Below, in pieces: positions 25,477 through 32,665 of a stretch of 35,759 bases of DNA. A program made the position numbers and the translations under genes. The notes beneath the pieces were generated by a model, which did no database searches, was not told where the DNA came from, and saw only the letters and a list, made by a program, of their open reading frames with translations. The DNA comes from DASXRC01 sp036506495 (GTDB lineage: Bacteria; Actinomycetota; Actinomycetes; Mycobacteriales; Micromonosporaceae), in contig DASXRQ010000162.1 in the NCBI GenBank assembly GCA_036506495.1, positions 1-35,759 on the forward strand, written 5' to 3'. Numbering within the stretch: the first letter of the stretch is position 1; the number at the start of each line of letters is the position of its first letter.

Positions 25477-26004
25477 GTGACCTCGAACGACCGCCCCCGC
25501 TATGTGGTGGCGACCGCGACGGACGCCACCGCGGTCCTGTACCGGCTGACGCGCGCCGGCTGGACCGCGCGGGAGGGCTTCGCGCTGGCCGAGTCGGCCC
25601 GCGACCTCAGCCGGGCCCGGCTGGTCCTGTTCGGTCCGGTGGCGGACCTGTCCACGGTGCAACAGGCGGTGCTCGCCGCAGCACGCGGCGCCGGGATCGT
25701 GGCCGTCTGCGACCCGGCGGGCGAGCCCGGCCGGGCGCTGGTCGCCGACCTGAGCCGCCTCGGGCCGGTCCACCACGACGCGCACACCGACCCGGCCGCG
25801 CCGCCTCGCCCGCCGATCTCCGCGTTGATCCCGGAGCAGCGGGCACTGCTGGACCGGCTCGCCAACGGCGAGACGATCGCGTCGGCCGCGGCCAACGAGT
25901 TCCTGTCGCTGCGCACCGCGAACCGACGCATCGCCCAGGCCCGCCAGCTGCTCGGTGTGCGCACCACGCGGGAGGCGGTGCTGGCGTACCTGCGCCAGCG
26001 CTGA
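25477..26004 (+). CDS. Helix-turn-helix protein with LuxR-like C-terminus
   Basis: 175 residues. The C-terminal ~60 residues, LIPEQRALLDRLANGETIASAAANEFLSLRTANRRIAQARQLLGVRTTREAVLAYLRQR, have the spacing of a LuxR/NarL DNA-binding domain. The N-terminal ~110 residues form an alpha/beta domain (YVVATATDATAVLYRL, RLVLFGPVADL, GIVAVCDPAGEPGRALVADL) resembling a receiver fold, but with no phospho-acceptor Asp I can identify. It may therefore be an orphan, atypical response regulator. The GTG at 25477 is preferred to GTG 25471 because GGGAGG overlaps the latter. It is divergent from GDPD by 105 bp. Targets unknown. Confidence 0.75.
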   Translation: MTSNDRPRYVVATATDATAVLYRLTRAGWTAREGFALAESARDLSRARLVLFGPVADLSTVQQAVLAAARGAGIVAVCDPAGEPGRALVADLSRLGPVHHDAHTDPAAPPRPPISALIPEQRALLDRLANGETIASAAANEFLSLRTANRRIAQARQLLGVRTTREAVLAYLRQR

Positions 26005-26008
26005 GCTG

Positions 26009-26139
26009 CTGGCCCTCGCTCCTCTCGGGCGGCTCGCGCCGCCGTCGGGCGCCGCCTTCGCCCTGCGGGGACGACGGCTTCGCCGCGTCTCCTCAGGCTC
26101 CAGGCGTCGCCGCGGCGCTCGCAGCGGAGCGAGGGCCAG
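26009..26139. repeat. 131-nt nested hairpin element between convergent genes
   Basis: CTGGCCCTCGCTCC at 26009-26022 is exactly complementary to 26126-26139, enclosing a 103-nt core that folds further (GGGGACG...CGTCTCC region, CGGC-TTC-GCCG). It starts 5 bases after the HTH gene stop and ends 12 bases before the PlsC stop, so it can serve as terminator for both. The core shares 21 exact bases (26031-26051) with 19796-19816, suggesting a dispersed repeat family. Confidence 0.65.
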
Positions 26140-26150
26140 CCGCACAGCGT

Positions 26151-26918
26151 CTATGGGGTGCCGTGGCTTCGGGTGGTGTCGGTCGGTCGGGTCGGGTCGA
26201 CGTGGCGGGGAGTGTCCGGCTCGTCCGGGCGCAGCGGCGCCAGCGTCTCGGTGAGCGCGTCGATGATCCGGTCCGTGGCGCGGCGGGCGTGCCCGGGCGC
26301 CTCGGCGCGCAGCCCGTCGAGATCGATCGGCGGTCCAAAGTGGACCCGGATGACGGGCCGGCGTACGAGCGCGTGGGCGATCGCGCGCGCCAGACCTCGC
26401 GGTGCCCCGTACGGCACGACCTCGTGCGCGCCCCATTGCGCGACGGGGGCCACCGGCGCGCCGCTGGCCAGGGCGAGCCGGGCGGTCCCGGTCTTGCCCC
26501 GCTCCGGCCACATGCCCGGGTCGAGGCCCATCCGGCCCTCGGGGTAGACGAGCACGACCGAGCCGCCGGCCACCGCCCGGGCCGCGGCGGCGAGCGATTC
26601 GGTGACCGCCGCACTGCCGCGGTCGACCCGGATGTGGCCACAGCGGCGCATGACGGCCCCCACGACCGGCGCCCGGAACAGCCCGCCGGTCGCCATGATG
26701 CGCGGCGCGATCCCGGCGACCTGGCAAGCCGCGGCCATCACGATTGGGTCGAACGGGCTGATGTGGTTGGCGGCCAGGATCAGCGGGCCGCGCCGCCGCG
26801 CCGCCGGTACCTCGCCGGTCACCCGGAGCCGGGCGACCGGGCCGACCACGATGCGGGCCAGCACCTGCAGGAGGCGCCACAGCAGCGGCGGGCGCCACGG
26901 ATTCGTCGGGGTGTCCAT
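26151..26918 (-). CDS. 1-acyl-sn-glycerol-3-phosphate acyltransferase (PlsC family)
   Basis: 255 residues. The acyltransferase motif I is AANHISPFDPIVM (HX4D), motif III is VLVYPEGRMG, and motif IV lies near GAPVAPVAQWGAHEVVPYG. One hydrophobic segment near residues 10-30 (LLWRLLQVLARIVVGPVARL) would anchor it to the inner face of the membrane. It acylates lysophosphatidic acid, or a related acceptor, in phospholipid synthesis. Start ATG at 26918 is chosen because the longer frame to 27107 runs over the cydA promoter with no family sequence. The C-terminal 30 residues are rich in Pro, Asp and Thr. Divergent from cydA. Confidence 0.9.
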   Translation of the reverse strand: MDTPTNPWRPPLLWRLLQVLARIVVGPVARLRVTGEVPAARRRGPLILAANHISPFDPIVMAAACQVAGIAPRIMATGGLFRAPVVGAVMRRCGHIRVDRGSAAVTESLAAAARAVAGGSVVLVYPEGRMGLDPGMWPERGKTGTARLALASGAPVAPVAQWGAHEVVPYGAPRGLARAIAHALVRRPVIRVHFGPPIDLDGLRAEAPGHARRATDRIIDALTETLAPLRPDEPDTPRHVDPTRPTDTTRSHGTP

Positions 26919-27066
26919 CAGGCGCCGATCGTCGCACGCCGCGGGGACCGGGTCAGGAGGGCGTTCGGCCGCGTGCCCGGCCCGTGCGGCCCTAACCTGA
27001 ACCACGGCGGTCCCTACCATGTACGACACTGCGTAGTAGTTTGGGCGCGACGAACGGAGCGGGGGT

Positions 27067-28485
27067 ATGGACCCACTCGACCTGGCGCGGTGGCAGTTCG
27101 GCGTCACGACCGTCTACCACTTCCTGTTCGTGCCGATCACCATCGGCCTGTCGTTCCTCGTCGCCGGCATGCAGACCGCGTGGGTGCGCACCGGCAACGA
27201 GCGGTGGCTGCGGCTGACCAAGTTGTACGGCAAGCTGTTTCTGATCAACTTTGCGATGGGCGTCGTCACGGGCATCGTGCAGGAGTTCCAGTTCGGCATG
27301 AACTGGAGCGACTACTCCCGCTTCGTCGGCGATATCTTCGGCGCGCCGCTCGCGATCGAGGCGCTGCTCGCGTTCTTCCTCGAATCCACCTTCCTCGGGT
27401 TGTGGATCTTCGGATGGGACCGGCTGCCCAAGCGCATCCACCTGGCCTGCATCTGGGTCGCCGCGGTGGGCACCGTGCTCAGCGCGTACTTCATCCTCGC
27501 TGCCAACTCGTGGATGCAGCACCCGGTCGGCTTCCGGTTCAACCGAACCACCGGCCGCGCCGAGCTGACCGACTTCCCGGCGGTGCTCACCAACAAGGTC
27601 AACCTCGTGACGTTCCCGCACACCGTCGCCGGCGCCTTTCTGACCGCCGGTGCCCTGGTCGCGGCCGTTGCGCTGTGGCATCTCATCCGCCGCCGGGAGG
27701 GCGCCCCTCCGGCCGACACCGCCGCGTTCCGCTCCGCGCTGCGGCTCGGTGCGTGGACCACGCTGGTCGCCGCCGCCGCGGTCGCCGTCAGCGGCGACAT
27801 CCAAGGCAAGATCATGACGGACGTGCAGCCGATGAAGATGGCCGCCGCTGAGGCGCTGTACCACACCGAACAGCCGGCCGCGTTCTCGCTGCTGACCGTC
27901 GGCACCCTGGACGGCAGCAAGGAGGTGTTCGCGGTCAAGCTGCCGGGGGTGCTCTCGTTCCTCGCCACCGGCAGCTTCGACGGCCGGGTCCAGGGCATCG
28001 ACGACCTGCAGGCGCAGTACGCCGCGGCGTACGGCCCGGGCAGCTACACGCCGATCATCCCGGTCACCTACTGGAGCTTCCGGCTGATGATCGGCTTCGG
28101 CATACTGGCCGCCCTCGTCGCGCTGTGGGCGCTGTGGGCCACCCGCGGTGGGCGTACGCCCAGCTCACGCTGGCTGCTGCGTGCGGGCCTCACGCTGCCG
28201 CTGTTCCCGCTGGCGGCGAACTCCTTTGGCTGGATCTTCACCGAGATGGGCCGGCAGCCGTGGGTGGTGTTCGGCCAGATGCGCACCGCGAACGGCGTCT
28301 CGCCGAGCGTGTCCACCGGCGAGGTCGTCACGTCGCTGGCCGGGTTCACGCTGCTCTACGGCGCGCTCGCGGTCGTCGAGGTCGGCCTCCTCCTCAAGTA
28401 CGCCCGGGCCGGCCTGCCCGACGTGACGCCCGCCGAGGCCGAGCAGGAACCCGGAGACGACCGCCCGCTCGCGTTCGCCTACTGA
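27067..28485 (+). CDS. cydA: Cytochrome bd ubiquinol/menaquinol oxidase subunit I
   Basis: 472 residues. Starts MDPLDLARWQFGVTTVYHFLFVP, with His18 as a heme ligand. It has LEALLAFFLESTFLGLWIFGWD-type helix (IEALLAFFLESTFLGLWIFG) with the conserved Glu residues, FPHTVAGAFLTAGA with a second heme His, and the signature GWIFTEMGRQPWVVFGQMRT following a short Q-loop. Nine membrane helices expected. With CydB it reduces O2 to water at high affinity without pumping protons, oxidising menaquinol in actinomycetes. GGAGCGGGGGT precedes the ATG. The gap to cydB is 17 bases. cydD and cydC, needed for assembly, do not follow cydB here. Confidence 0.96.
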   Translation: MDPLDLARWQFGVTTVYHFLFVPITIGLSFLVAGMQTAWVRTGNERWLRLTKLYGKLFLINFAMGVVTGIVQEFQFGMNWSDYSRFVGDIFGAPLAIEALLAFFLESTFLGLWIFGWDRLPKRIHLACIWVAAVGTVLSAYFILAANSWMQHPVGFRFNRTTGRAELTDFPAVLTNKVNLVTFPHTVAGAFLTAGALVAAVALWHLIRRREGAPPADTAAFRSALRLGAWTTLVAAAAVAVSGDIQGKIMTDVQPMKMAAAEALYHTEQPAAFSLLTVGTLDGSKEVFAVKLPGVLSFLATGSFDGRVQGIDDLQAQYAAAYGPGSYTPIIPVTYWSFRLMIGFGILAALVALWALWATRGGRTPSSRWLLRAGLTLPLFPLAANSFGWIFTEMGRQPWVVFGQMRTANGVSPSVSTGEVVTSLAGFTLLYGALAVVEVGLLLKYARAGLPDVTPAEAEQEPGDDRPLAFAY

Positions 28486-28502
28486 GGTACGAGGAGCGCA
28501 CC

Positions 28503-29498
28503 GTGGAGCTGACCACCGTCTGGTTCATCCTCATCGCCGTGCTGTGGACCGCCTACTTCGTGCTCGAGGGCTTCGATTTCGGCGTCGGCATCCTGCTGCC
28601 GGTGCTCGGCCGCGACGACCGGGAGCGGCGGGTGCTGATCAACACGATCGGCCCGGTCTGGGACGGCAACGAGGTGTGGGTGATCACGGCGGGCGGCGCC
28701 ACGTTCGCGGCTTTCCCCGAGTGGTACGCCTCGCTGTTCTCCGGCTTCTACCTCGCGCTGCTGCTCATCCTCGTCGCGCTGATCCTGCGCGGCGTGGCGT
28801 TCGAGTACCGCGGCAAGCGGGACGACCCGGCCTGGAAGGCGCGGTGGGACCGCGCCCTCGTCGTCGGGTCGCTGGTGCCGGCCGTGTTGTGGGGGGTCGC
28901 GTTCGCGAACATCGTGCGTGGCGTGCCGCTCGACGCCGACCACGAGTACGTCGGCACTGTGCTCGACCTGCTCAACCCGTACGCCGTGCTCGGCGGCCTG
29001 ACCACGCTCGCGCTGTTCGTCACCCACGGCGCGGTGTTCCTCGCCCTCAAGACCCGCGGCGACGTCCGCGACCGGGCCAACACTCTCGCCGGCCGGGTGG
29101 GGCTGCTCGCCGCCGCGCTGGCCGTCGCCTTCCTCGGCTGGACGCTGGCCATCCGGGGCGGCGCGGCGGCCGCGGTGCTCGCGGTGGCGGCCGCGGTCGC
29201 GCTGGTCGGCGGTCTGCTGGCCAATCGGGTACGCCGGGAGGGCTGGGCCTTCGTCGGCACCGCGGCCGCGATCGCGCTCGCCGTCGTCGCGCTGTTCACC
29301 GCGCTGTATCCGGACGTGCTGCCGTCCACCGAGGACGCCGCCAACAGCCTGACCGTCCACAACGCCTCGTCCACCCCGTACACCCTCAGGATCATGACCT
29401 GGGTGGCGGTCGCCCTCACCCCGGTCGTGCTGGTCTACCAGGGCTGGACGTACTGGGTGTTCCGGCGTCGCATCGGCGTGTCCAACATGCCGGAATGA
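28503..29498 (+). CDS. cydB: Cytochrome bd oxidase subunit II
   Basis: 331 residues from a GTG with GAGGAG upstream. It opens LTTVWFILIAVLWTAYFVLEGFDFGVGILLP, the CydB N-terminal signature, and continues RRVLINTIGPVWDGNEVWVITAGGATFAAFPEWYASLFSGFY and FEYRGKRDDPAWKARWD. Eight membrane helices are visible. The C-terminus ends in VYQGWTYWVFRRRI, also typical. It is required for the heme b595/d-containing oxidase with CydA. An in-frame upstream extension through cydA sequence is not real. The convergent DUF6319-like gene follows after 27 bases. Confidence 0.96.
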   Translation: MELTTVWFILIAVLWTAYFVLEGFDFGVGILLPVLGRDDRERRVLINTIGPVWDGNEVWVITAGGATFAAFPEWYASLFSGFYLALLLILVALILRGVAFEYRGKRDDPAWKARWDRALVVGSLVPAVLWGVAFANIVRGVPLDADHEYVGTVLDLLNPYAVLGGLTTLALFVTHGAVFLALKTRGDVRDRANTLAGRVGLLAAALAVAFLGWTLAIRGGAAAAVLAVAAAVALVGGLLANRVRREGWAFVGTAAAIALAVVALFTALYPDVLPSTEDAANSLTVHNASSTPYTLRIMTWVAVALTPVVLVYQGWTYWVFRRRIGVSNMPE

Positions 29499-29525
29499 TG
29501 GCCCCGCTCGAGCGAACCGAGGGCC

Positions 29526-30248
29526 TCAGACTCCCCGCAGCTCGGCCAGCCGCGCCTCGATCTCGGCGAGCTCGGCCCGCAGCCGCTCGGCGGCCCGCTC
29601 CGCCTCGGCCCGCTCGACGGCCACGATGTGCTCGACCGCCTCGTGCACGCCCGGCACGTCGAGCAGCGCGACCATCTTCAGGGCCTCGGCCGGCTTGATG
29701 GCGTACGGCTTCGCCAGCGCCCGGCTGCCCAGCTGCGCGCCGACGGTCCACTCGCCGCCGCCATACGCCAGCGTGACGGTCAGCCCGGTCGGGCCCTTCG
29801 GCCGGGCCGGCCTCGCCGCCCGCCTGGCCGGCCTGGGCTCCGCCGGCGCCGCCGACGCTGGAGCGTCCACAGTGGAGCTTGTCACGGTTGCCTCCTCGCG
29901 CGGCGCGGGCATCGGCGCGGTCGTGGGGTTGCCGCCCGCGGTCGGCTGGGCGGGGAGCGGCGCGGCGCGCCGGACCGGCGTCGGCTCGGGCCGCCTGGCC
30001 GAGGCGCGCGGCGCGATCGCCAGGTCGGTGGGGGAGAAGGGCAGCTCGTCGCGGCCGAACCGGACCACCACCCACTCATCGGAGCGGGACGGGTCGGTCA
30101 GCCCGACCACGTGGCCGAGCTGACCCGCGATCTGGCCGGCCGCCGCGGTGAACATCACCCGCGTCTTGCGTCCGGCCGCGAGGGTGTCGCGGATCGTCTC
30201 GACGTCCGTCGTGGACAGGCCTCGGACTGCGGTGCGGGCGGCGGCCAT
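29526..30248 (-). CDS. Conserved actinobacterial protein, DUF6319-like
   Basis: 240 residues in three parts. The N-terminal ~75 residues (GLSTTDVETIRDTLAAGRKTRVMFTAAAGQIAGQLGHVVGLTDPSRSDEWVVVRFGRDELPFSPTDL) form a beta-rich domain. Next is a ~75-residue Pro/Ala/Arg linker. The C-terminal ~85 residues (TVTLAYGGGEWTVGAQLGSRALAKPYAIKPAEALKMVALLDVPGVHEAVEHIV) are followed by a coiled coil AEAERAAERLRAELAEIEARLAEL. I associate this pattern with the uncharacterised actinobacterial DUF6319 group. The mixture of a basic linker and a C-terminal coiled coil would suit a nucleic-acid-associated protein, but that is a guess. Convergent with cydB. Confidence 0.75.
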   Translation of the reverse strand: MAAARTAVRGLSTTDVETIRDTLAAGRKTRVMFTAAAGQIAGQLGHVVGLTDPSRSDEWVVVRFGRDELPFSPTDLAIAPRASARRPEPTPVRRAAPLPAQPTAGGNPTTAPMPAPREEATVTSSTVDAPASAAPAEPRPARRAARPARPKGPTGLTVTLAYGGGEWTVGAQLGSRALAKPYAIKPAEALKMVALLDVPGVHEAVEHIVAVERAEAERAAERLRAELAEIEARLAELRGV

Positions 30249-30332
30249 CGGACCCCTCCGTACAGGTGTTTGACTCCCTGCTTCTTACCAGGCCGAGCCG
30301 ACAGTTTCGACGAACGCGAAAGGCGTGTCGCG

Positions 30333-30809
30333 CTACCGCCTCGCGACATGTTCGCGCAGCGTGGCCAGCGCCCGGTCGGCGTGGTCGGTCATGCTGACCT
30401 CGCTGTGGATGACATCGAGGACCCGCCGGTCGGTGTCGATGACGAACGTCACCCGGCGGGTGCTCATCCCGCCCAGCGGCACCGCGCGGCGCACACCGAA
30501 CCGGCGCGCCACGGTGCCGTCCGGGTCGGACAGCAGCGGGTAGTCGAAGTGGTGCCGGTCGGAGAACTCGCGCTGTTTGGCCACGGGGTCGCGGCTTATC
30601 CCAACCCGTTGGGCACCGACCTCGGCGAACTCGGCGGCCAGGTTGCGGAAGTGGCAGCTCTCCTGGGTGCAGCCGCGGGTCATCGCCGCAGGGTAGAAGA
30701 ACAACACGACCGGCCCGGCGGCGAGCAGGTCGCTGAGCCGGCGCGGCTGGCCGCGGTCGTCGGACAGCTCGAAGTCGTCGACGACGTCGCCGACGGAGAG
30801 GGTGGTCAT
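30333..30809 (-). CDS. Peroxiredoxin, Bcp/PrxQ type
   Basis: 158 residues, a thioredoxin-fold AhpC/TSA domain. MTTLSVGDVVDDFELSDDRGQPRRLSDL leads to the active site VVLFFYPAAMTRGCTQESCHFRNL. Peroxidatic Cys47 and resolving Cys52, four residues apart, define the PrxQ arrangement with an intramolecular disulfide. RVTFVIDTDRRVLDV follows. It reduces H2O2 and organic hydroperoxides using thioredoxin. FYPAAMTRGCT replaces the common FYPKDNTPGCT, so the loop before the cysteine is atypical but the Thr/Cys/Arg triad partners appear present. The start ATG at 30809 matches the family. Divergent from the SDR gene by 99 bp. Confidence 0.93.
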   Translation of the reverse strand: MTTLSVGDVVDDFELSDDRGQPRRLSDLLAAGPVVLFFYPAAMTRGCTQESCHFRNLAAEFAEVGAQRVGISRDPVAKQREFSDRHHFDYPLLSDPDGTVARRFGVRRAVPLGGMSTRRVTFVIDTDRRVLDVIHSEVSMTDHADRALATLREHVARR

Positions 30810-30908
30810 CGGGCGTACCTCCGGGGATGAGAATGCCGCGTCAACGCTAACGCCGTTCGCGCTGCCGTACCGTGGGAGCCTCAAACGATCATCGGAGGGG
30901 AGTGGGGG

Positions 30909-31637
30909 ATGGCCGCGGTGACGGTCGTGACCGGCGGCGGGCGCGGGATCGGCGCCGCGACCGTGCGGCGGCTCGCGGTGGCCGGCCACGCCCTGGTCGT
31001 CGGCTACCGGCGCGACGCGGACGCGGCCGAGGCGGTGGCCGACCAGGCCCGGGCCGCCGGCGTGCGGGCGGTGGCGGTGGCCGGCGACACCGTCGACGAG
31101 GCGGCCGTCGCGCGGCTCTTCGCCGCGACGGAGGCGTTCGGACCGGTCACCGGCCTGGTCAACAACGCGGGCATCACCAGCACGTTGGGTCGGCTCGCCG
31201 ACGTGTCCGCGGCCGACCTGCGCCGGGTGGTCGAGGTGAACGTCGTCGGGTATCTGTTGTGCGCCCGCGAGGCGGCGCGCCGGATGCCCGCCGGAGGCGC
31301 GATCGTCAACGTGTCCTCGTCCGCGGCGACGCTGGGCAGCCCCAACGAGTACGTGCACTACGCGGCCAGCAAGGCGGCGGTGGACGCGATGACCGTCGGC
31401 CTGGCCAAGGAGCTCGCCCCGGCCGCCATCCGGGTCAACGCGGTCGCCCCGGGCATCACCCGGACCGAGCTGCACGCGCTGTCCGGCGAGCCGGACCGTG
31501 CGGCGAACGCCGCCGGCCGCATCCCGATGGGCCGCGCCGCGGAGCCCGACGAGATCGCCGCGGCGATCGCGTGGCTGCTCTCGCCGGACGCCTCGTACAC
31601 CACCGGCGCGGTGCTGCGGGTCGCCGGCGGCCTGTGA
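30909..31637 (+). CDS. SDR-family oxidoreductase
   Basis: 242 residues, classical short-chain dehydrogenase. TVVTGGGRGIGAATVRRLA is the TGxxxGxG cofactor loop, AGYRRD-type basic residues after the second strand (VVGYRRDAD) suggest NADP(H), NNAGI follows, and the active site is VSSSAATLGSPNEYVHYAASKAAVDAMT (Ser, Tyr-x3-Lys). VNAVAPGITRTELH and the ending TTGAVLRVAGGL are standard. It is closest in pattern to 3-oxoacyl-ACP reductase (FabG)-like enzymes of unknown substrate. GGAGGGGAGTGGGGG is the ribosome site. No pathway context is apparent next to it. Confidence 0.93.
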   Translation: MAAVTVVTGGGRGIGAATVRRLAVAGHALVVGYRRDADAAEAVADQARAAGVRAVAVAGDTVDEAAVARLFAATEAFGPVTGLVNNAGITSTLGRLADVSAADLRRVVEVNVVGYLLCAREAARRMPAGGAIVNVSSSAATLGSPNEYVHYAASKAAVDAMTVGLAKELAPAAIRVNAVAPGITRTELHALSGEPDRAANAAGRIPMGRAAEPDEIAAAIAWLLSPDASYTTGAVLRVAGGL

Positions 31638-31639
31638 CC

Positions 31640-31670
31640 CGGCCCGTCACGCCCCGTGCCGCGCGGGCCG
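31640..31670. terminator. Hairpin between the SDR gene and the small minus-strand gene
   Basis: CGGCCCG at 31640-31646 pairs with CGGGCCG at 31664-31670 across a 17-base loop, between two convergent stops. Moderate stem, no T-run. Confidence 0.4.
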
Positions 31671-31687
31671 TGGTCGTCGTTCGGGCG

Positions 31688-31873
31688 TCAGGCTCCGGCC
31701 GCCAGGGCGCCGTGGCGGCGCGGGTCGGCCCGGCCGGCGCGGCGTCGTGCGGCGTCCGCGCGGCGCGCCCGGGTGGCGGACCTGAGCACGCGCTCGCGGT
31801 CGGCGGCGGCGATCAGCTCCCGCTGGTGCTCGACGGCGAACGTGTAGAGGGTCTCCGGCGAGTGGTACCACAT
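31688..31873 (-). CDS. Small basic hypothetical protein, 61 residues
   Basis: MWYHSPETLYTFAVEHQRELIA is followed by an Arg/Ala-rich helix ending GALAAGA. The ATG at 31873 has AGGAG 8 bases upstream, and the N-terminal part has normal coding bias. Short proteins starting with a Tyr/Ser/Pro-Glu segment followed by a basic amphipathic helix are frequent in actinomycetes and have no known role. A 13-residue longer start (GTG 31912) lacks a ribosome site. A 26-bp palindrome lies 123 bp upstream. Confidence 0.55.
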   Translation of the reverse strand: MWYHSPETLYTFAVEHQRELIAAADRERVLRSATRARRADAARRRAGRADPRRHGALAAGA

Positions 31874-32182
31874 GGCGAACTCCTGGGATGGGGGGTGTCC
31901 TTGTGTCACCACCGATCCTCGGCCGATCCGGTGCCGGTGCCATCGGGAGGCGCTGCGTAACTCTGCTCCGCGCCACCGACCTAGTCGGCACCGACCCGAT
32001 GCTAGGTATACCTAGCATCGGCCGGCCGGCGATCCGCTCACGTAGCGACCGGCCCGGTCGGCGCGCGCGCCACCGACGGGCGACCAGCCGCCGCGTCCGG
32101 GCCGCGGTCACCCGGCCTTGGGCCGGCACGACACTTAGGCCGGAGGATGGTCGACGTCACCGACCGGAGGAGGGCACCACCG
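31874..32182. other. 309-base regulatory intergenic region
   Basis: No reading frame here shows coding bias. The region separates the small minus-strand gene from the VOC gene. Besides the 26-bp palindrome it has a second dyad, CCGAC-CTA-GTCGG, at 31976-31988. Confidence 0.5.
31996..32021. promoter_or_regulatory. 26-bp perfect palindrome
   Basis: Each half reads CCGATGCTAGGTA outward to centre, with no mismatch and no spacer. The core TAGGTATACCTA contains TATACC, so it can hide a -10 element. It lies 123 bp upstream of the small protein gene and 162 bp upstream of the VOC gene. This length and symmetry fit a dimeric repressor such as a PadR, TetR or MarR type; none is encoded nearby. Confidence 0.65.
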
Positions 32183-32602
32183 ATGCTGCGAGGACTTACC
32201 ACCGTCAACTTCTTCGCCGACGACGTGCCGGCCGCCCAGGCCTGGTACACCGAGCTACTCGGCATCGAACCGTACTTCGTGCGCCCGGTCGACGGGCCGC
32301 CGGCGTACGTCGAGTTTCGCATCGGCGACTACCAGCACGAGCTCGGCATCGTCGACGGCCGGTTCGCCGCACACGACCGGTCGGACACGGCCGGGGGCGC
32401 GGTGATCTATTGGCACGTGGACGACGTCTCGGCCACCTTCGGGCGGCTGATGGCCATGGGCGCCACGGTGCACGAGCGGCCGGTCGAGCGCGGACCCGGA
32501 TTCGTCACCGCGTCCGTGGTCGATCCGTTCGGGAACATCCTCGGCGTGATGTACAACCGGCACTACCTCGAGGTTCTCGGGTCGCTGCGGCCGAGGGCGT
32601 GA
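32183..32602 (+). CDS. VOC-superfamily (glyoxalase/bleomycin-resistance-like) protein
   Basis: 139 residues. Two beta-alpha-beta-beta-beta modules: MLRGLTTVNFFADDVPAAQAWYTELLGIEPYF, then PAYVEFRIGDYQHELGIVDG; and GGAVIYWHVDDVSATFGRLMAMGATVHERPVERGPGF, then TASVVDPFGNILGVMYN. VOC proteins bind a metal or a small hydrophobic ligand, and many are lyases, dioxygenases or binding proteins; the substrate is not predictable. ATG 32183 is chosen because GGAGGAGG lies 9 bases upstream; the frame also opens at 32147 with unlikely sequence. Confidence 0.9.
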   Translation: MLRGLTTVNFFADDVPAAQAWYTELLGIEPYFVRPVDGPPAYVEFRIGDYQHELGIVDGRFAAHDRSDTAGGAVIYWHVDDVSATFGRLMAMGATVHERPVERGPGFVTASVVDPFGNILGVMYNRHYLEVLGSLRPRA

Positions 32603-32665
32603 CGCGAACACCGCTACGCAACCGTCGGCACCGCGGCGTGGCTGCCTACGGATACGCTGCGCGGC

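Noticed and set aside
24604..26937. A 777-codon minus-strand frame joining GDPD with upstream sequence as a fusion protein
   Set aside because: Only the last 255 codons are GDPD; the rest is antisense to the HTH gene and out of frame with plsC, and a proper GTG start with a -10 box lies at 25371.
28479..29360. Minus-strand frame of 293 codons opposite cydB
   Set aside because: Shadow frame rich in His, Gln and Arg; cydB is unmistakable on the other strand.
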